In this document: positions 7,717 to 18,383 of the stretch, one piece after another
Layout: each line of letters begins with the position of its first letter
Position numbering within the stretch: position 1 is the first letter of the stretch
Assembly (NCBI GenBank): GCA_017307865.1
Contig: JAFKGE010000025.1
Coordinates: 24,576-88,575 of the forward strand
Direction: 5' to 3'
DNA from: Burkholderiales bacterium
GTDB lineage: Bacteria > Pseudomonadota > Gammaproteobacteria > Burkholderiales > Burkholderiaceae_C
DNA: 64,000 bases
Made by a program: the position numbers and the translations under genes
Notes under the pieces: model-generated
Told to the model about the DNA's origin: nothing
Databases searched by the model: none
The model's input: the letters and a program-made list of their open reading frames with translations, nothing else

Positions 7717-8301
7717 TCAGGTGGCGGGCACGTCCTGCCACGTCAGGGGCCACGCGCCGCCCAGCACATTTTGCAGCCACAGCGCGCCGACCATGGTCTT
7801 GGCGTCGGTCACCTCGCCGCCACGGCACCAGGCCTGCAGCTGGGCCGGGGTGGCGCTGAAGACTTCGAGGAACTCGCCGGCGTCGAGCGCGCGCTCGCCC
7901 GACACCAGGTGGCGCGCAAACCAGATCTCGATCACCTCGGTGGAATACGACACCACCGGATGCAGCACGCCGGCGCGCGCCCACTGGCGGGCGACGTAGC
8001 CGGTCTCCTCGCGCAGCTCGCGCCGAGCGCAGGCCAGCGCCGACTCGCCCGCATCGAGCTTGCCGGCGGGAAACTCGATCAGCGTGCGCTGCACCGGGTA
8101 GCGGTACTGGCGCTCGAGCACCACCTCCAGCGTGCCGCCAGCGCGCTCCAGCAGCGGGATGATCATCACCGCGCCGGGGTGCAGGATGTATTCGCGCTCG
8201 GTCAGGCTGCCGTCGGGCAGGCGCACGCGGTCGCGCCGGGCGTGCAGAAAGCCGCCCTTGAACAGCTCGCTTTCGTGCACCGGATGTTCGGTCAGGTCCA
8301 T
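7717..8301 (-). CDS. NUDIX hydrolase, ADP-ribose pyrophosphatase type
   Basis: A 194-residue protein. The Nudix box is complete: G-x5-E-x7-REL-x-EE-x-GY around residues 80-102 (GKLDAGES, then CARRELREETGY). The preceding strand RTLIEFPAGKLD is typical of ADP-ribose pyrophosphatases, which cleave ADP-ribose to AMP and ribose 5-phosphate. The ATG at 8301 fits the family N terminus; an open frame continues further but overlaps the DUF2818 gene. Substrate is by family resemblance only. Confidence 0.88.
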   Translation of the reverse strand: MDLTEHPVHESELFKGGFLHARRDRVRLPDGSLTEREYILHPGAVMIIPLLERAGGTLEVVLERQYRYPVQRTLIEFPAGKLDAGESALACARRELREETGYVARQWARAGVLHPVVSYSTEVIEIWFARHLVSGERALDAGEFLEVFSATPAQLQAWCRGGEVTDAKTMVGALWLQNVLGGAWPLTWQDVPAT

Positions 8302-8312
8302 GGCGCGGCGCC

Positions 8313-8618
8313 CTACTTCTTGTGGCGCACCAGATAACGGTAGACGAAGCCCGGGAACGCCAGCGTGGCGAACAGGGCGCCGGTGACAGCGTAGAACTCC
8401 CAGCCCTGCGGGTAGTTCTGGCCGGCGGATTTTTCGAGCGCCATGCCGACCGCGCCGACGACGAAATACCACACCAGCAGTTCGAGCACGCGCCAGCCCA
8501 GCGCCTTGTGGCGGCCCGGCAGCGGCACCACGGCCAGCAGGCGCTCGTTGGCGAACGGAAGATTGGCGGCCACCAGCGCCAGCGCGATGACCAGCCAGAT
8601 GCTGACGTCCGGCGCCAT
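8313..8618 (-). CDS. DUF2818 family membrane protein
   Basis: A 101-residue protein with three hydrophobic segments (about 6-22, 44-62, 76-95) and a basic C terminus (YRYLVRHKK). It is encoded directly after nuoN, sharing one base with its stop (TGATG). This is the DUF2818 family, found downstream of nuoN in betaproteobacteria. A role with complex I is suggested only by this linkage. Confidence 0.85.
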   Translation of the reverse strand: MAPDVSIWLVIALALVAANLPFANERLLAVVPLPGRHKALGWRVLELLVWYFVVGAVGMALEKSAGQNYPQGWEFYAVTGALFATLAFPGFVYRYLVRHKK

Positions 8619-10105
8619 CAGGTGGCCAGCATCTGCACGATGGCCTGGGCGCACAGGGACATCAGCGCGCCGGGCACCAGGCCCAGGATCAGCAGCAGCG
8701 CGCCGTTGACCGACAGCGTGGCGCGCATGTCCAGCGGCGCCTGGATCGGCTCGGCGCTGACGGCCGGGTCGAAATACATGACCTTGACCACGCGGATGTA
8801 ATAGAACGCGCCCACCAGCGCCATGACGACGGCGAACACCGCCAGCGCGATGAGGGCCGGCTGCTGGGTGCTGATCAGCGCCTGCAGCACCGACAGCTTG
8901 GCCTGGAAGCCCACCAGCGGCGGAATGCCGGCCAGCGAGAACAGGCAGATCGCCATCAGGCCGGCGTAGAACGGGCTGCGCTGGTTCAGGCCGGCGAAGT
9001 CGGCGATCTGCTCGCTCTCGTAGCCGTCGCGCGCCAGCAGCAGGATGATGCCGAAGCTGACCAGGTTGGTCAGCACGTAGACCACGGCGTAGAACATGGC
9101 CGAGCTGTAGGCGTTGGCCGCCAGCTGCGCGTTGCCGTTGACCACCCCGGCCAGCAGGCCCATCAGCACGAAGCCCATGTGCGAGATGGTGGAGTACGCC
9201 AGCATGCGCTTGAGGTTGGTCTGCGCGATGGCCGCCACGTTGCCGATGATGAGCGAGGCCACCGCCAGCACCGCCAGCATGGGCTGCCAGTCGATCGCCA
9301 ATGGCAGCAGGCCCTCGACCAGCAGGCGGATGGCCATGGCGAAGGCCGCGAGCTTGGGCGCGCTGCCGATGATCAGCGTGACCGAGGTGGGCGCGCCCTC
9401 GTAGACGTCGGGAATCCACATGTGGAAGGGCACGGCGCCGAACTTGAAGGCCATGCCGGCGACCACGAACACCAGCCCGAACACCAGCACCTGGTGTCTC
9501 ACCTGCCCCGAGGCCACGGCCTTGAACACGCCGCCGATGTCCAGCGTGCCGGTGGCGCCGTACAGCATGGACAGGCCGTAGAGCAGAAAGCCCGAGGCCA
9601 TGGCGCTCAGCACGAAATACTTCATCGCCGCCTCGACCGACACCACGTGGTCGCGGCGCAGCGCCACCAGGGCGTAGGCCGACAGGGCCATGCATTCGAG
9701 CCCCAGGTAGATCAGCACGAAGTTGTTGGCCGAGCACATGATGTACACGCCCAGCAGCGAGGTCAGGCTGAGCACGTACCACTCGCCCCCGCGCAGCATG
9801 CCGCGCTGGCCGACGTAGGTGCGGCTGTAGATGAAGATCACCAGCACCGCCAGCGACGAGAAGCACTTGAGCCAGTTGGCCATCACGTCGCTCACGGCCA
9901 TGCCGCCAAAGCCGTACACGGTCTGGCCGCTGAGGGCGTACATCGCCGTCAGCACCACCAGCACCACCAGGGTGAGGTTGGACAGCCAGTAGGCCGCCAG
10001 GCGGCGCGGCCCGCGGTCGAGCAGGTCCACCAGCGTGACCACGCAGGTCATGGCCAGCAGCACGATCTCCGGATAGATGGCCATCCAACTGAATCGGTCA
10101 ATCAT
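8618..10105 (-). CDS. nuoN: NADH-quinone oxidoreductase subunit N
   Basis: A 495-residue multi-spanning antiporter-like subunit of the complex I membrane arm, with about 14 hydrophobic segments. Family motifs seen include LIYLGLECMALSAYAL (lysine/glutamate proton channel region) and KFGAVPFHMWIPDVYEGAPT. It is the last nuo gene and overlaps the DUF2818 gene by one base. nuoM lies ten bases upstream. Confidence 0.96.
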   Translation of the reverse strand: MIDRFSWMAIYPEIVLLAMTCVVTLVDLLDRGPRRLAAYWLSNLTLVVLVVLTAMYALSGQTVYGFGGMAVSDVMANWLKCFSSLAVLVIFIYSRTYVGQRGMLRGGEWYVLSLTSLLGVYIMCSANNFVLIYLGLECMALSAYALVALRRDHVVSVEAAMKYFVLSAMASGFLLYGLSMLYGATGTLDIGGVFKAVASGQVRHQVLVFGLVFVVAGMAFKFGAVPFHMWIPDVYEGAPTSVTLIIGSAPKLAAFAMAIRLLVEGLLPLAIDWQPMLAVLAVASLIIGNVAAIAQTNLKRMLAYSTISHMGFVLMGLLAGVVNGNAQLAANAYSSAMFYAVVYVLTNLVSFGIILLLARDGYESEQIADFAGLNQRSPFYAGLMAICLFSLAGIPPLVGFQAKLSVLQALISTQQPALIALAVFAVVMALVGAFYYIRVVKVMYFDPAVSAEPIQAPLDMRATLSVNGALLLILGLVPGALMSLCAQAIVQMLAT

Positions 10106-10115
10106 GTTCGGGTTC

Positions 10116-11594
10116 TCAGTTCAGTTTGGAGACGGACACCTGCTGGACCAGCTTGGCCACCGAGGCCTGCATCACGTCGGTCATCGGCTTGGGATAAAGA
10201 CCCATCCACAGCACCGCGATGGCCAGCACGGCCAGGGCGGTGCACTCGCGCCAGTTGATGTCGGGCATCTTCTTGCGCACGTTGTCGTTGGTGACGGCGC
10301 CGAAGTACACGCGCTTGAACATCCACAGGCTGTAGCCCGCGCCCGAGATCAGCGCCGTGGCCAGCAGCAGGCCCAGCCAGAAATTGGCGCGCACGCTGGC
10401 CAGGATCACCATCCACTCGCCGACGAAGCCGGCCGTGCCCGGCAGGCCGCAGTTGGCCATGAAGAACAGCAGCGCGAAGGCGCCGAAGCGCGGCATGACG
10501 TTGATGACGCCGCCGTAGGCCGCGATCTCGCGCGTGTGCAGGCGGTCGTACAGCACGCCGATGCACAGGAACATGGCGCCCGAGACGAAGCCGTGGGCGA
10601 TCATCTGGATCAGGCCGCCGGAAATGCCCAGGTCGCTGAAGATGAAGAAGCCCATGGTGACGAAGCCCATGTGCGCCACCGACGAGTAGGCCACGAGCTT
10701 TTTCATGTCCTTTTGCACCAGCGCCACCAGGCCGACATAGATCACCGCGATCAGCGACAGCGCGATCATCAGCCAGGCCCACTGGCGCGAGGCGTCGGGC
10801 AGGATGGGCATGGAAAAACGCACGAAGCCGTAGGCGCCCAGCTTGAGCATGATGGCCGCCAGCACGATCGAGCCGCCGGTGGGCGCCTCCACGTGCGCAT
10901 CGGGCAGCCACGTGTGCACCGGCCACATCGGCACCTTGACGGCGAAGGCGGCGAACAGCGCGAAGAACAGCAGCGTCTGCGCCGTGCTGGACAGCGGCAA
11001 CTGCTGCCACACCGCGATGTCGAAGCTGCCACCCGACTTGGCGTACAGGTAGATGAAGCCCACCAGCATCAGGAACGAGCCCAGCAGCGTGTACAGGAAG
11101 AACTTGAACGCCGCGTAGATGCGGTTGGGCCCGCCCCAGACGCCGATGATCAGGTACATCGGGATCAGCGTGGCCTCGAAGAAGAAATAGAACAGCACGC
11201 CGTCCAGCGCGCAGAACACGCCGATCATGATGCCCGACAGGATCAGGAACGAGGCCATGTACTGGTTGACCCGGCGCTGGATCACCTCCCAGCCGGCGAT
11301 CACCACGATGATGGTGATGAAGGCCGTCAGCAGCACGAACCACACCGACAGGCCGTCGATGCCCAGGTGGTAGTTGACGTTGAAGCGCTCGATCCAAGGC
11401 ACGTTCTCGACGAACTGCATGTCGGCCGTGCCCAGCTTGAAGCCGGTGTACAGCGGCAGCGTGACCAGGAAGCTCACGATGGAACCCAGCAGCGCGATCC
11501 AGCGCGCCAGGTTCACCTGGCTGTCCTTTCCGAACAGCAGCAGCAGGGCGCCAATCACGATCGGCGTCCAGATGGCAAGGCTCAACCATCCCAT
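10116..11594 (-). CDS. nuoM: NADH-quinone oxidoreductase subunit M
   Basis: A 492-residue antiporter-like subunit of complex I. It shows the conserved FFFEATLIPMYLIIGVWGG segment with the channel glutamate and the KVPMWPVHTWLPDAHVEAPT loop with the conserved lysine. It lies between nuoL and nuoN on one transcript, with a 19-base gap after nuoL. Confidence 0.97.
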   Translation of the reverse strand: MGWLSLAIWTPIVIGALLLLFGKDSQVNLARWIALLGSIVSFLVTLPLYTGFKLGTADMQFVENVPWIERFNVNYHLGIDGLSVWFVLLTAFITIIVVIAGWEVIQRRVNQYMASFLILSGIMIGVFCALDGVLFYFFFEATLIPMYLIIGVWGGPNRIYAAFKFFLYTLLGSFLMLVGFIYLYAKSGGSFDIAVWQQLPLSSTAQTLLFFALFAAFAVKVPMWPVHTWLPDAHVEAPTGGSIVLAAIMLKLGAYGFVRFSMPILPDASRQWAWLMIALSLIAVIYVGLVALVQKDMKKLVAYSSVAHMGFVTMGFFIFSDLGISGGLIQMIAHGFVSGAMFLCIGVLYDRLHTREIAAYGGVINVMPRFGAFALLFFMANCGLPGTAGFVGEWMVILASVRANFWLGLLLATALISGAGYSLWMFKRVYFGAVTNDNVRKKMPDINWRECTALAVLAIAVLWMGLYPKPMTDVMQASVAKLVQQVSVSKLN

Positions 11595-11613
11595 GTTCTT
11601 ATCCCGTTCTTGC

Positions 11614-13629
11614 TTATTGGGCGAGCCAGACGAAGTACGTCATCAGCACGAAGAGGCCCAGGATCATCGCCAGGGCGTAGTGATAGAGATAGCCCGACTG
11701 CAGCCAGCGCAGGGCGCCGGCGCTCCAGCCGACCAGACGCCAGGAGCCGTTGACCACCGCGCCGTCGATCAGGCCGGCGTCCACGCCCTTCCACAGGCCG
11801 ACACCCAGCTTGCGCAGGCCGCCCGCGATGACCGTGATCCACAGCCAGTCCATGTAGTACTTGTTGTCCAGCAGCGTGTAGATGGGGCCGAACATCTTCT
11901 TGATGCGCGCCGGCAGCGCCGGGTTGACGATGTACAGGTAGTAGCTGAGCACCGCCGCGGCCAGCGCCAGCCAGGTCGGCAGCGCCAGCAGGCCGTGCAC
12001 GCCCATGGCCCACCAGCCGTGAATTTCCTCGGCCAGCGCCGCCATCGCCGGGTGGCGCGTGGCATCGACCGTGATGGCCTTGGCGAAGAAGTCGCCGAAC
12101 AGCATCGGCATCAGGGTCATCGCGCCGATGACGACCGAGGGGATGGCCAGCAGCACCAGCGGCACCCAGACCACCGCCGGCTGCTCCTTGGGCTTGCCGC
12201 CGTGGTCGTGCCCGTGGCCGTGGTCGTCGTGGTGCGCATCGGGGTTCTGGTCGTAGCGCTCCGGGCCGTGGAACACCAGGAAGTACAGGCGAAAGGAATA
12301 CAGCGAGGTCACGAACACGCCCGCCACCAGGGCGAAGTACGCGAAGCCCGTGCCCGGCAGGGTGCTGGCATGCACGGCCGCGATGATCGACTCCTTGGAA
12401 TAGAAGCCCGAGAAGAACGGCGTGCCGATCAGCGCCAGCGTGCCCACCAGGAAGGTGATCCAGGTCCAGGGCATGTACTTGCGCAGGCCGCCCATCCAGC
12501 GGATGTCCTGGTTGTGGTGCATGGACAGGATGACCGAGCCGGCGCCCAGGAACAGCAGCGCCTTGAAGAAGGCGTGCGTCATCAGGTGGAAGATCGCCGC
12601 CGAATAGGCCGAGGCCCCCAGCGCCGCCGTCATGTAGCCGAGCTGCGACAGCGTGGAATAGGCGATGACGCGCTTGATGTCGTTCTGCACCACGCCGACC
12701 AGGCCCATGAACAGCGCGGTGATGGCGCCGATGACCAGCACGAAGTTCAGCGCCGTGTCCGACAGCTCGAACAGCGGCGACATGCGCGCCACCATGAAGA
12801 TGCCGGCCGTCACCATGGTGGCGGCGTGGATCAGGGCGGAGATGGGCGTCGGGCCTTCCATCGAGTCGGGCAGCCACACGTGCAGCGGAAACTGCGTCGA
12901 CTTGCCCATGGCACCGACGAACAGGCAGATGCACATCACGGTGACCATCAGCCAGTCGGTGCCCGGAAACACGATGCTGCCCAGCGACTGCGCCTGGGCG
13001 AAGGTCTCGCTGTAGTTGAGCGTGCCGGCGTAGGCTGCCACCAGGCCGATGCCCAGGATGAAGCCGAAGTCGCCCACCCGGTTGATCATGAAGGCCTTGA
13101 GGTTGGCGAAGATGGCCGATTCGCGCTGGAACCAGAAGCCGATCAGCAGGTAGGACACCAGGCCCACCGCCTCCCAGCCGAAGAACAGCTGCAGGAAGTT
13201 GTTGCTCATCACCAGCATGAGCATCGAGAAGGTGAACAGCGCGATGTAGGAGAAAAAGCGGTTGTAGCCGTCGTCCTCGGCCATGTAGCCGATGGTGTAG
13301 ATGTGCACCATCAGCGACACGAAGGTCACCACGCACATCATGGTGGCTGTCAGGCTGTCGACCATGAAGCCGATTTCCATCTTCAGCTTGCCCACCGTCA
13401 TCCATTCGTAGATGGTGGCGTTGTACGTGGCGCCGTTGACGACGTCGCGCAGCACGAAGGCCGAGACGATGAGGGCGATCAGCACGCCACCGATGGTGAC
13501 GCTGTGCGAGGCGGTGCGGCCGATGCGGTTGCCACCGAAGGCCGTGCCCAGCAGGCCGGCAATCAGGGCGCCGGCCAGCGGTGCCAGGGGAACGGTCAGC
13601 AGCGCGGCCGTGGAAAGGGTTTGACTCAT
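11614..13629 (-). CDS. nuoL: NADH-quinone oxidoreductase subunit L
   Basis: A 671-residue protein, the largest antiporter-like subunit, with an N-terminal antiporter core (LFFGWEAVGLVSYLLIGFW; KSTQFPLHVWLPDSMEGPTP) and a C-terminal extension expected to form the lateral helix along the membrane arm. A histidine/aspartate-rich stretch around residues 460-480 (DAHHDDHGHGHDHGGKPKE) lies in a loop; such His-rich loops occur in some NuoL proteins, and metal binding is speculative. Confidence 0.97.
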   Translation of the reverse strand: MSQTLSTAALLTVPLAPLAGALIAGLLGTAFGGNRIGRTASHSVTIGGVLIALIVSAFVLRDVVNGATYNATIYEWMTVGKLKMEIGFMVDSLTATMMCVVTFVSLMVHIYTIGYMAEDDGYNRFFSYIALFTFSMLMLVMSNNFLQLFFGWEAVGLVSYLLIGFWFQRESAIFANLKAFMINRVGDFGFILGIGLVAAYAGTLNYSETFAQAQSLGSIVFPGTDWLMVTVMCICLFVGAMGKSTQFPLHVWLPDSMEGPTPISALIHAATMVTAGIFMVARMSPLFELSDTALNFVLVIGAITALFMGLVGVVQNDIKRVIAYSTLSQLGYMTAALGASAYSAAIFHLMTHAFFKALLFLGAGSVILSMHHNQDIRWMGGLRKYMPWTWITFLVGTLALIGTPFFSGFYSKESIIAAVHASTLPGTGFAYFALVAGVFVTSLYSFRLYFLVFHGPERYDQNPDAHHDDHGHGHDHGGKPKEQPAVVWVPLVLLAIPSVVIGAMTLMPMLFGDFFAKAITVDATRHPAMAALAEEIHGWWAMGVHGLLALPTWLALAAAVLSYYLYIVNPALPARIKKMFGPIYTLLDNKYYMDWLWITVIAGGLRKLGVGLWKGVDAGLIDGAVVNGSWRLVGWSAGALRWLQSGYLYHYALAMILGLFVLMTYFVWLAQ

Positions 13630-13639
13630 CGCTGGTCCC

Positions 13640-13948
13640 TCAGCCCTTCAACGCGTTGAGTTCGTCGACGTTGATGTTCGAGCGGGCGCGGAACAGCAGC
13701 ATCAGGATGGCCAGGCCGATGGCCGATTCGGCGGCCGCCACGGTCAAGATGAAGAACACGAACACCTGTCCGTGCATGTCGCCCAGGTAGTGCGAGAAGG
13801 CCACGAAGTTCATGTTGACGGCCAAGAGCATCAGCTCGATGGCCATCAGCAGCACGATCAGGTTCTTGCGGTTGAGGAAGATGCCGACCATGGAGAGCGC
13901 GAACAGGATCGCGCCCAGGGTCAGGTAATGAGCGAGCGACAGGGTCAT
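13640..13948 (-). CDS. nuoK: NADH-quinone oxidoreductase subunit K
   Basis: A 102-residue protein with three membrane segments and the two conserved acidic residues of the proton path (IELMLLAVN and [11 protein letters not shown]). It overlaps the nuoJ stop by four bases, and nuoL follows ten bases later. The length is usual for the family. Confidence 0.97.
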   Translation of the reverse strand: MTLSLAHYLTLGAILFALSMVGIFLNRKNLIVLLMAIELMLLAVNMNFVAFSHYLGDMHGQVFVFFILTVAAAESAIGLAILMLLFRARSNINVDELNALKG

Positions 13949-14619
13949 TTCTTTGCCTCCTCGGCAGCGGTGGCCGGCGCCGCCTCCACGGGAACGGGCG
14001 CTTGCGTGGGCGCCAGCTTGACGAGTTGCACGCGGTCGCGCGAGCGCACGCGCACCGCCAGCGAGGCGTCGATGGCCTTGTTGTCCTTGCGCCGTTCACG
14101 CAGCGTCAGGGCAATGGCCGCGACCATCGCGATCAGCAGGATGACGGCGGCGATTTCCACCGGGTACAGGTACTGGGTGAACATCAGCACGCCCAGTTCC
14201 TTGGTGTTGGACGCCTGCGCCACCTGCCCCGCCACTTGGGCCACGGTGTCGGGCATGGGGCGCGCCTCGTTGACGCGAAAACCGCCGAACAGCACGGCCG
14301 CCATTTCCAGCGAAATCACCGCGCCGATGACCAGCGCCAGCGGAAAGTGGCGCCAAAAGCCCTGCCGCACGCTGTCGATGTGGATGTCCAGCATCATCAC
14401 CACGAACAGGAACAGCACCATCACCGCTCCCAGATACACCAGCACCAGCACGATGGCGAGGAACTCGGCCTGCAACAGCAGCCACACGCCCGAGGCCTGC
14501 GAGAAGGCGAGCATCAGGTACAGCACCGCATGCACCGGGTTGCGCGCGGTGATCACGCGGAATGCCGCGAACAGCATCACCAGCGAGAACAGATAGAAAA
14601 AGAAGGTCTTGACGTCCAT
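13945..14619 (-). CDS. nuoJ: NADH-quinone oxidoreductase subunit J
   Basis: A 224-residue protein with five membrane segments in the first ~170 residues, including [16 protein letters not shown] with the kinked helix 3 of NuoJ. An Ala/Pro-rich soluble tail (about 185-224, [16 protein letters not shown]) is longer than in E. coli. It overlaps nuoK by four bases, with a 24-base gap to nuoI. Confidence 0.96.
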   Translation of the reverse strand: MDVKTFFFYLFSLVMLFAAFRVITARNPVHAVLYLMLAFSQASGVWLLLQAEFLAIVLVLVYLGAVMVLFLFVVMMLDIHIDSVRQGFWRHFPLALVIGAVISLEMAAVLFGGFRVNEARPMPDTVAQVAGQVAQASNTKELGVLMFTQYLYPVEIAAVILLIAMVAAIALTLRERRKDNKAIDASLAVRVRSRDRVQLVKLAPTQAPVPVEAAPATAAEEAKK

Positions 14620-14643
14620 GGTCGTGTGCGGGGTTGGGCGCCT

Positions 14644-15153
14644 TCAGCGGTAGGGAGCGTCGGCCGCGCGGGCGGCGGCGATCTCGGGCTCGTACTTGTC
14701 GCCCACGGCCAGCAGCATCTCCTTGGTGAAATACAGGTCGCCCCGCTTTTCGCCGTGGTACTCGAGGATGTCGGTCTCGACGATCGAGTCGACCGGGCAG
14801 CTCTCCTCGCAGAAGCCGCAGAAGATGCACTTGGTCAGGTCGATGTCGTAGCGCGTGGTGCGGCGCGAGCCGTCGTCGCGCTCGGCCGACTCGATGGTGA
14901 TCGCCACGGCCGGGCAGATCGCCTCGCACAGCTTGCAGGCGATGCAGCGCTCCTCGCCGTTCTCGTAGCGGCGCAGCGCGTGCAGGCCGCGAAAGCGCGG
15001 CGATCGCGGCGTCTTTTCTTCCGGGTATTCGATGGTCACCTTGCGCGCCAGCGCGTAGCGGCCGGTCAGGGCCATGCCCTTGAACAGCTCCACGAGCATG
15101 AAGCTCTTGAGAAAGTCACGCAGGGAAAAGGGGGAAGCGGTAACGGAAGCCAT
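14644..15153 (-). CDS. nuoI: NADH-quinone oxidoreductase subunit I (2x[4Fe-4S] ferredoxin)
   Basis: A 169-residue protein carrying clusters N6a and N6b. The ligands are C70-x2-C73-x2-C76-x3-C80 ([12 protein letters not shown]) and C109-x2-C112-x2-C115-x3-C119 ([12 protein letters not shown]). The N-terminal amphipathic helix region docks on the membrane arm. It is the electron wire between NuoG and NuoB in the peripheral arm. Confidence 0.98.
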   Translation of the reverse strand: MASVTASPFSLRDFLKSFMLVELFKGMALTGRYALARKVTIEYPEEKTPRSPRFRGLHALRRYENGEERCIACKLCEAICPAVAITIESAERDDGSRRTTRYDIDLTKCIFCGFCEESCPVDSIVETDILEYHGEKRGDLYFTKEMLLAVGDKYEPEIAAARAADAPYR

Positions 15154-15171
15154 GATTCAATCTCCCGTGGT

Positions 15172-16248
15172 TCAGTGCCAGATGTTCAGCGGGCTGTGCA
15201 TCCACGCGCCCACCAGCAGCAGCCAGAACAGCGTCACGGGGATGAACACCTTCCAGCCCAGGCGCATGATCTGGTCGTAGCGAAAACGCGGGAAGGTCGC
15301 GCGAAACCAGATGAACATCGACACCACCACGCAGGTCTTGATGCCCAGCCAGATCCAGCCCGGGATGAAGTCCAGCCACACCACCGGCGCCATCCAGCCG
15401 CCCAGGAACATGATGACGGCCAGGATCGACACCAGCCACATGCTGGCGTATTCGCCCAGAAAGTAGATGGCGAAGCCCATGCCCGAGTACTCGACCATGT
15501 GGCCGGCCACGATTTCGGATTCGCCCTCGGCCATGTCGAAGGGGTGGCGGTTGACCTCGGCCACGCCCGAGATCATGTAGATCAGGAACACCGGCAGCAG
15601 CGGCAGCCAGTTCCAGGACAGGAAGGTCCAGCCGGCGTTGGCGGCCATGCCCTTGCCCTGCCCCGTCACGATGTCGGTCAGGTTCAGGCTGCCCGAGACC
15701 ATCAGCACGATCACGAAGCAAAAGCCCATCGCGATTTCGTAGCTGACCATCTGCGCCGAGGCGCGCAGCGCGCCCAGGAAGGGGTACTTGGAGTTGGACG
15801 CCCAGCCGCCCACGATCACGCCGTAGATCTCGATCGAGGTGATGGCCATCACCAGCAGCAGGCCGGCGTTGACGTTGGCCAGCGCCAGTTCGGGACCGAA
15901 GGGCACCACCGCCCAGGCCGCCAGCGCCGGCATGATGGCCAGGCAAGGCCCCAGCAGGAACAGGCCCTTGGCCGCCGCCGTGGGCTGGATGATTTCCTTG
16001 GTCAGCAACTTGACCGCGTCGGCAATCGGCTGCAGCAGGCCCCAGGGCCCGACGCGGTTGGGACCCTTGCGCACCTGCATCCAGCCCAGCAGCTTGCGCT
16101 CCCACAGCGTGAGGTAGGCCACGGCCACCAGCAGCGGCACCAGCACCACCACGATCTTGATCAGGGCCCAGATGACGGGCCAGACGACGCCAGTCCACCA
16201 AGGGCTGGCCAGCAGCCCCAGGCCGCCGTTGTAAATCGCGTCGATCAT
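15172..16248 (-). CDS. nuoH: NADH-quinone oxidoreductase subunit H
   Basis: A 358-residue protein with eight or nine membrane segments, which forms the quinone-entry site with NuoB and NuoD. Conserved stretches include [20 protein letters not shown] and [20 protein letters not shown] (acidic loop of the E-channel). It overlaps nuoG by four bases. Confidence 0.98.
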   Translation of the reverse strand: MIDAIYNGGLGLLASPWWTGVVWPVIWALIKIVVVLVPLLVAVAYLTLWERKLLGWMQVRKGPNRVGPWGLLQPIADAVKLLTKEIIQPTAAAKGLFLLGPCLAIMPALAAWAVVPFGPELALANVNAGLLLVMAITSIEIYGVIVGGWASNSKYPFLGALRASAQMVSYEIAMGFCFVIVLMVSGSLNLTDIVTGQGKGMAANAGWTFLSWNWLPLLPVFLIYMISGVAEVNRHPFDMAEGESEIVAGHMVEYSGMGFAIYFLGEYASMWLVSILAVIMFLGGWMAPVVWLDFIPGWIWLGIKTCVVVSMFIWFRATFPRFRYDQIMRLGWKVFIPVTLFWLLLVGAWMHSPLNIWH

Positions 16249-18359
16249 GCGGCCGCCCCCTCACGTCCGTCGGTCGTGCCCTGCAGCGAGGGCGCCCGGC
16301 GCACCAGACCATCGAGCTGGTAGATGCCCACCGGCGCCAGCGCGGCCGGCCGCGCCGTCAGGTCGATCGCCGCCTGCGTGCGGTTGTCCAGGCGCTCGGG
16401 CGGGATGAACTCGAGCACCGTGCCGCCCAGTGCCTCGGCCAGCACCTCCTGCGTGCTCTGGTAGGCCGGTTGCACGACCTCCAGCATGTCGCCCAGCACG
16501 CGCAGCACCTTCCAGGCTGGGCGCGTGTCGCCCAGCGGCGCCACCACGGCGTGAAAGCTTTGCACCCGCCCCTCGGCGTTGACGAAGCTGCCCGAGGTCT
16601 CGGAAAACGGGGCGATCGGCAGCAGCACGTCGCTGACGTCCAGGTTCGCCTTGAAGGGGCTCAGCGTGACCACCATGTCGCAGCCGCTCAGGGCCACGCC
16701 GCGCGTGTCGGGCCCGGGCTCGCAATTCAGCAGCAGTGCCGCCTTCAGGCCGCCGCCCAGCATGTGCGCGGCGTTCAGGCCACCAGGCCCCGGCAGCGCA
16801 GCCACCACCTGCGCGCCCACGGTGTTGGCCGCCTCGGTGAGGTAGCCCACGCTGGCGCCGCTCTGCTCGCCGATCCATTGCGCCAGCGCCAGCAGGCTGC
16901 TGGCGGCCGGGTGCTGCGCCGCCGCGTTGCCCAGCAGCACGGCCTTGCGCTCGCCCGAGAGCAAGGCCTTGGCCATGGCCTGCGCGGCCTCGCTGGCGGT
17001 GCCGGGCGCGGGGGCCGCGACGCCCTTGGCCGCCGCAAGGGCCGCCGCCACGTCGGCCAGCAGCTGGGGCCACTGGGCCGGTTCGCCCAGCGATGCCGCC
17101 GCCAGCGGCATGGCCCAGGCGTCGGCCGCGCGCAGCAGCGCCGGCGAGGTGAGCGCCGCCACCTGCGCGCCATGGCGCACGGCCTGACGGATGCGCGCGG
17201 CAAACAGCGGGTGGTCCTTGCGCAGGTTGGAGCCCACGACAAGCGCCGCCTGCAGCTGCCCCAGCGAAGCAATCGAGGTGCCCAGCCAGCGCACGCCCTC
17301 GGGCGCGGCCAACTCGGTGTGGCGCAGACGGTGGTCGATGTTCTGGCTGCCCAGCCCGCGCACCAGACGGCCGGCCAGGAACAGTTCTTCCAGCGTGCTG
17401 TGCGGGCTGACCAGTGCGCCGATGGCGCCGGCGCCATGCTGGGCGCGGATATCGTGCAGGCCGTTGGCGACGTATTCGAGCGCGGTCTGCCAGTCGACCT
17501 CCTGCCACTGGCCACCCTGCTTGAGCATGGGCTTGGTCAGGCGCTCGGCGCCGTTGAGCGCCTCGTACGAGAAGCGGTCGCGGTCGGCGATCCAGCACTC
17601 GTTGACGTCCTCGTTCTCGAACGGCACCACGCGCAGGACCTTGTTGTTCTTGACCTGCATGATCAGGTTGGCGCCGGTCGAATCGTGCGGGCTGACGCTG
17701 CGCCGGCGTGCCATCTCCCAGGTGCGGGCGCTGAAGCGGAACGGCTTGCTGGTGAGCGCGCCCACCGGGCAGATGTCGATCATGTTGCCCGACAGCTCGG
17801 AGTCGATCGAGCTGCCGACGAAGGTCTCGATCTCGGCATGCTCGCCCCGGTTGGACATGCCGAGTTCCATGATGCCGCCGATCTCCTGGCCGAAACGCAC
17901 ACAGCGCGTGCAGTGGATGCAGCGCGTCATCTCCTTCATGGAGATCAGCGGGCCCACTTCCTTGGGCTTGACCGAGCGCTTTTCCTCGTCGTAGCGCGAG
18001 GCCGACCAGCCGTAGCCCACGGCCAGGTCCTGCAGCTGGCATTCGCCGCCCTGGTCGCACACCGGGCAATCCAGCGGGTGGTTGATGAGCAGGAACTCCA
18101 TCACCGCGTTCTGCGCGGCGATGGCCTTGGCGCTCTTGGTGCGCACGATCATGCCCTGCGTCACCGGGGTGGCGCAGGCCGGCACCGCCTTGGGCGCCTT
18201 TTCCACGTCCACCAGGCACATGCGGCAGTTGGCGGCGATGGACAGCTTCTTGTGATAGCAGAAGTGCGGGATGTAGATGTCGGCCTCTTGCGCAGCCTGG
18301 ATCACCATGCTGCCTTCGGGCGCCTGCACCTTCTTGCCGTCGATTTCGAGTTCAACCAT
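16245..18359 (-). CDS. nuoG: NADH-quinone oxidoreductase subunit G
   Basis: A 704-residue peripheral-arm subunit. The N-terminal [2Fe-2S] ligands are C34, C45, C48 and C62. They are followed by a His/Cys segment ([18 protein letters not shown]) and a ferredoxin-like pair of clusters ([16 protein letters not shown]). The remainder is a molybdopterin-oxidoreductase-like domain that has lost its cofactor. It is shorter than E. coli NuoG (about 900), as usual in alpha- and betaproteobacteria. The C-terminal part is alanine-rich and poorly conserved. Confidence 0.97.
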   Translation of the reverse strand: MVELEIDGKKVQAPEGSMVIQAAQEADIYIPHFCYHKKLSIAANCRMCLVDVEKAPKAVPACATPVTQGMIVRTKSAKAIAAQNAVMEFLLINHPLDCPVCDQGGECQLQDLAVGYGWSASRYDEEKRSVKPKEVGPLISMKEMTRCIHCTRCVRFGQEIGGIMELGMSNRGEHAEIETFVGSSIDSELSGNMIDICPVGALTSKPFRFSARTWEMARRRSVSPHDSTGANLIMQVKNNKVLRVVPFENEDVNECWIADRDRFSYEALNGAERLTKPMLKQGGQWQEVDWQTALEYVANGLHDIRAQHGAGAIGALVSPHSTLEELFLAGRLVRGLGSQNIDHRLRHTELAAPEGVRWLGTSIASLGQLQAALVVGSNLRKDHPLFAARIRQAVRHGAQVAALTSPALLRAADAWAMPLAAASLGEPAQWPQLLADVAAALAAAKGVAAPAPGTASEAAQAMAKALLSGERKAVLLGNAAAQHPAASSLLALAQWIGEQSGASVGYLTEAANTVGAQVVAALPGPGGLNAAHMLGGGLKAALLLNCEPGPDTRGVALSGCDMVVTLSPFKANLDVSDVLLPIAPFSETSGSFVNAEGRVQSFHAVVAPLGDTRPAWKVLRVLGDMLEVVQPAYQSTQEVLAEALGGTVLEFIPPERLDNRTQAAIDLTARPAALAPVGIYQLDGLVRRAPSLQGTTDGREGAAA

Positions 18360-18383
18360 GAGATTCTTCCAACCGGCCCCGCA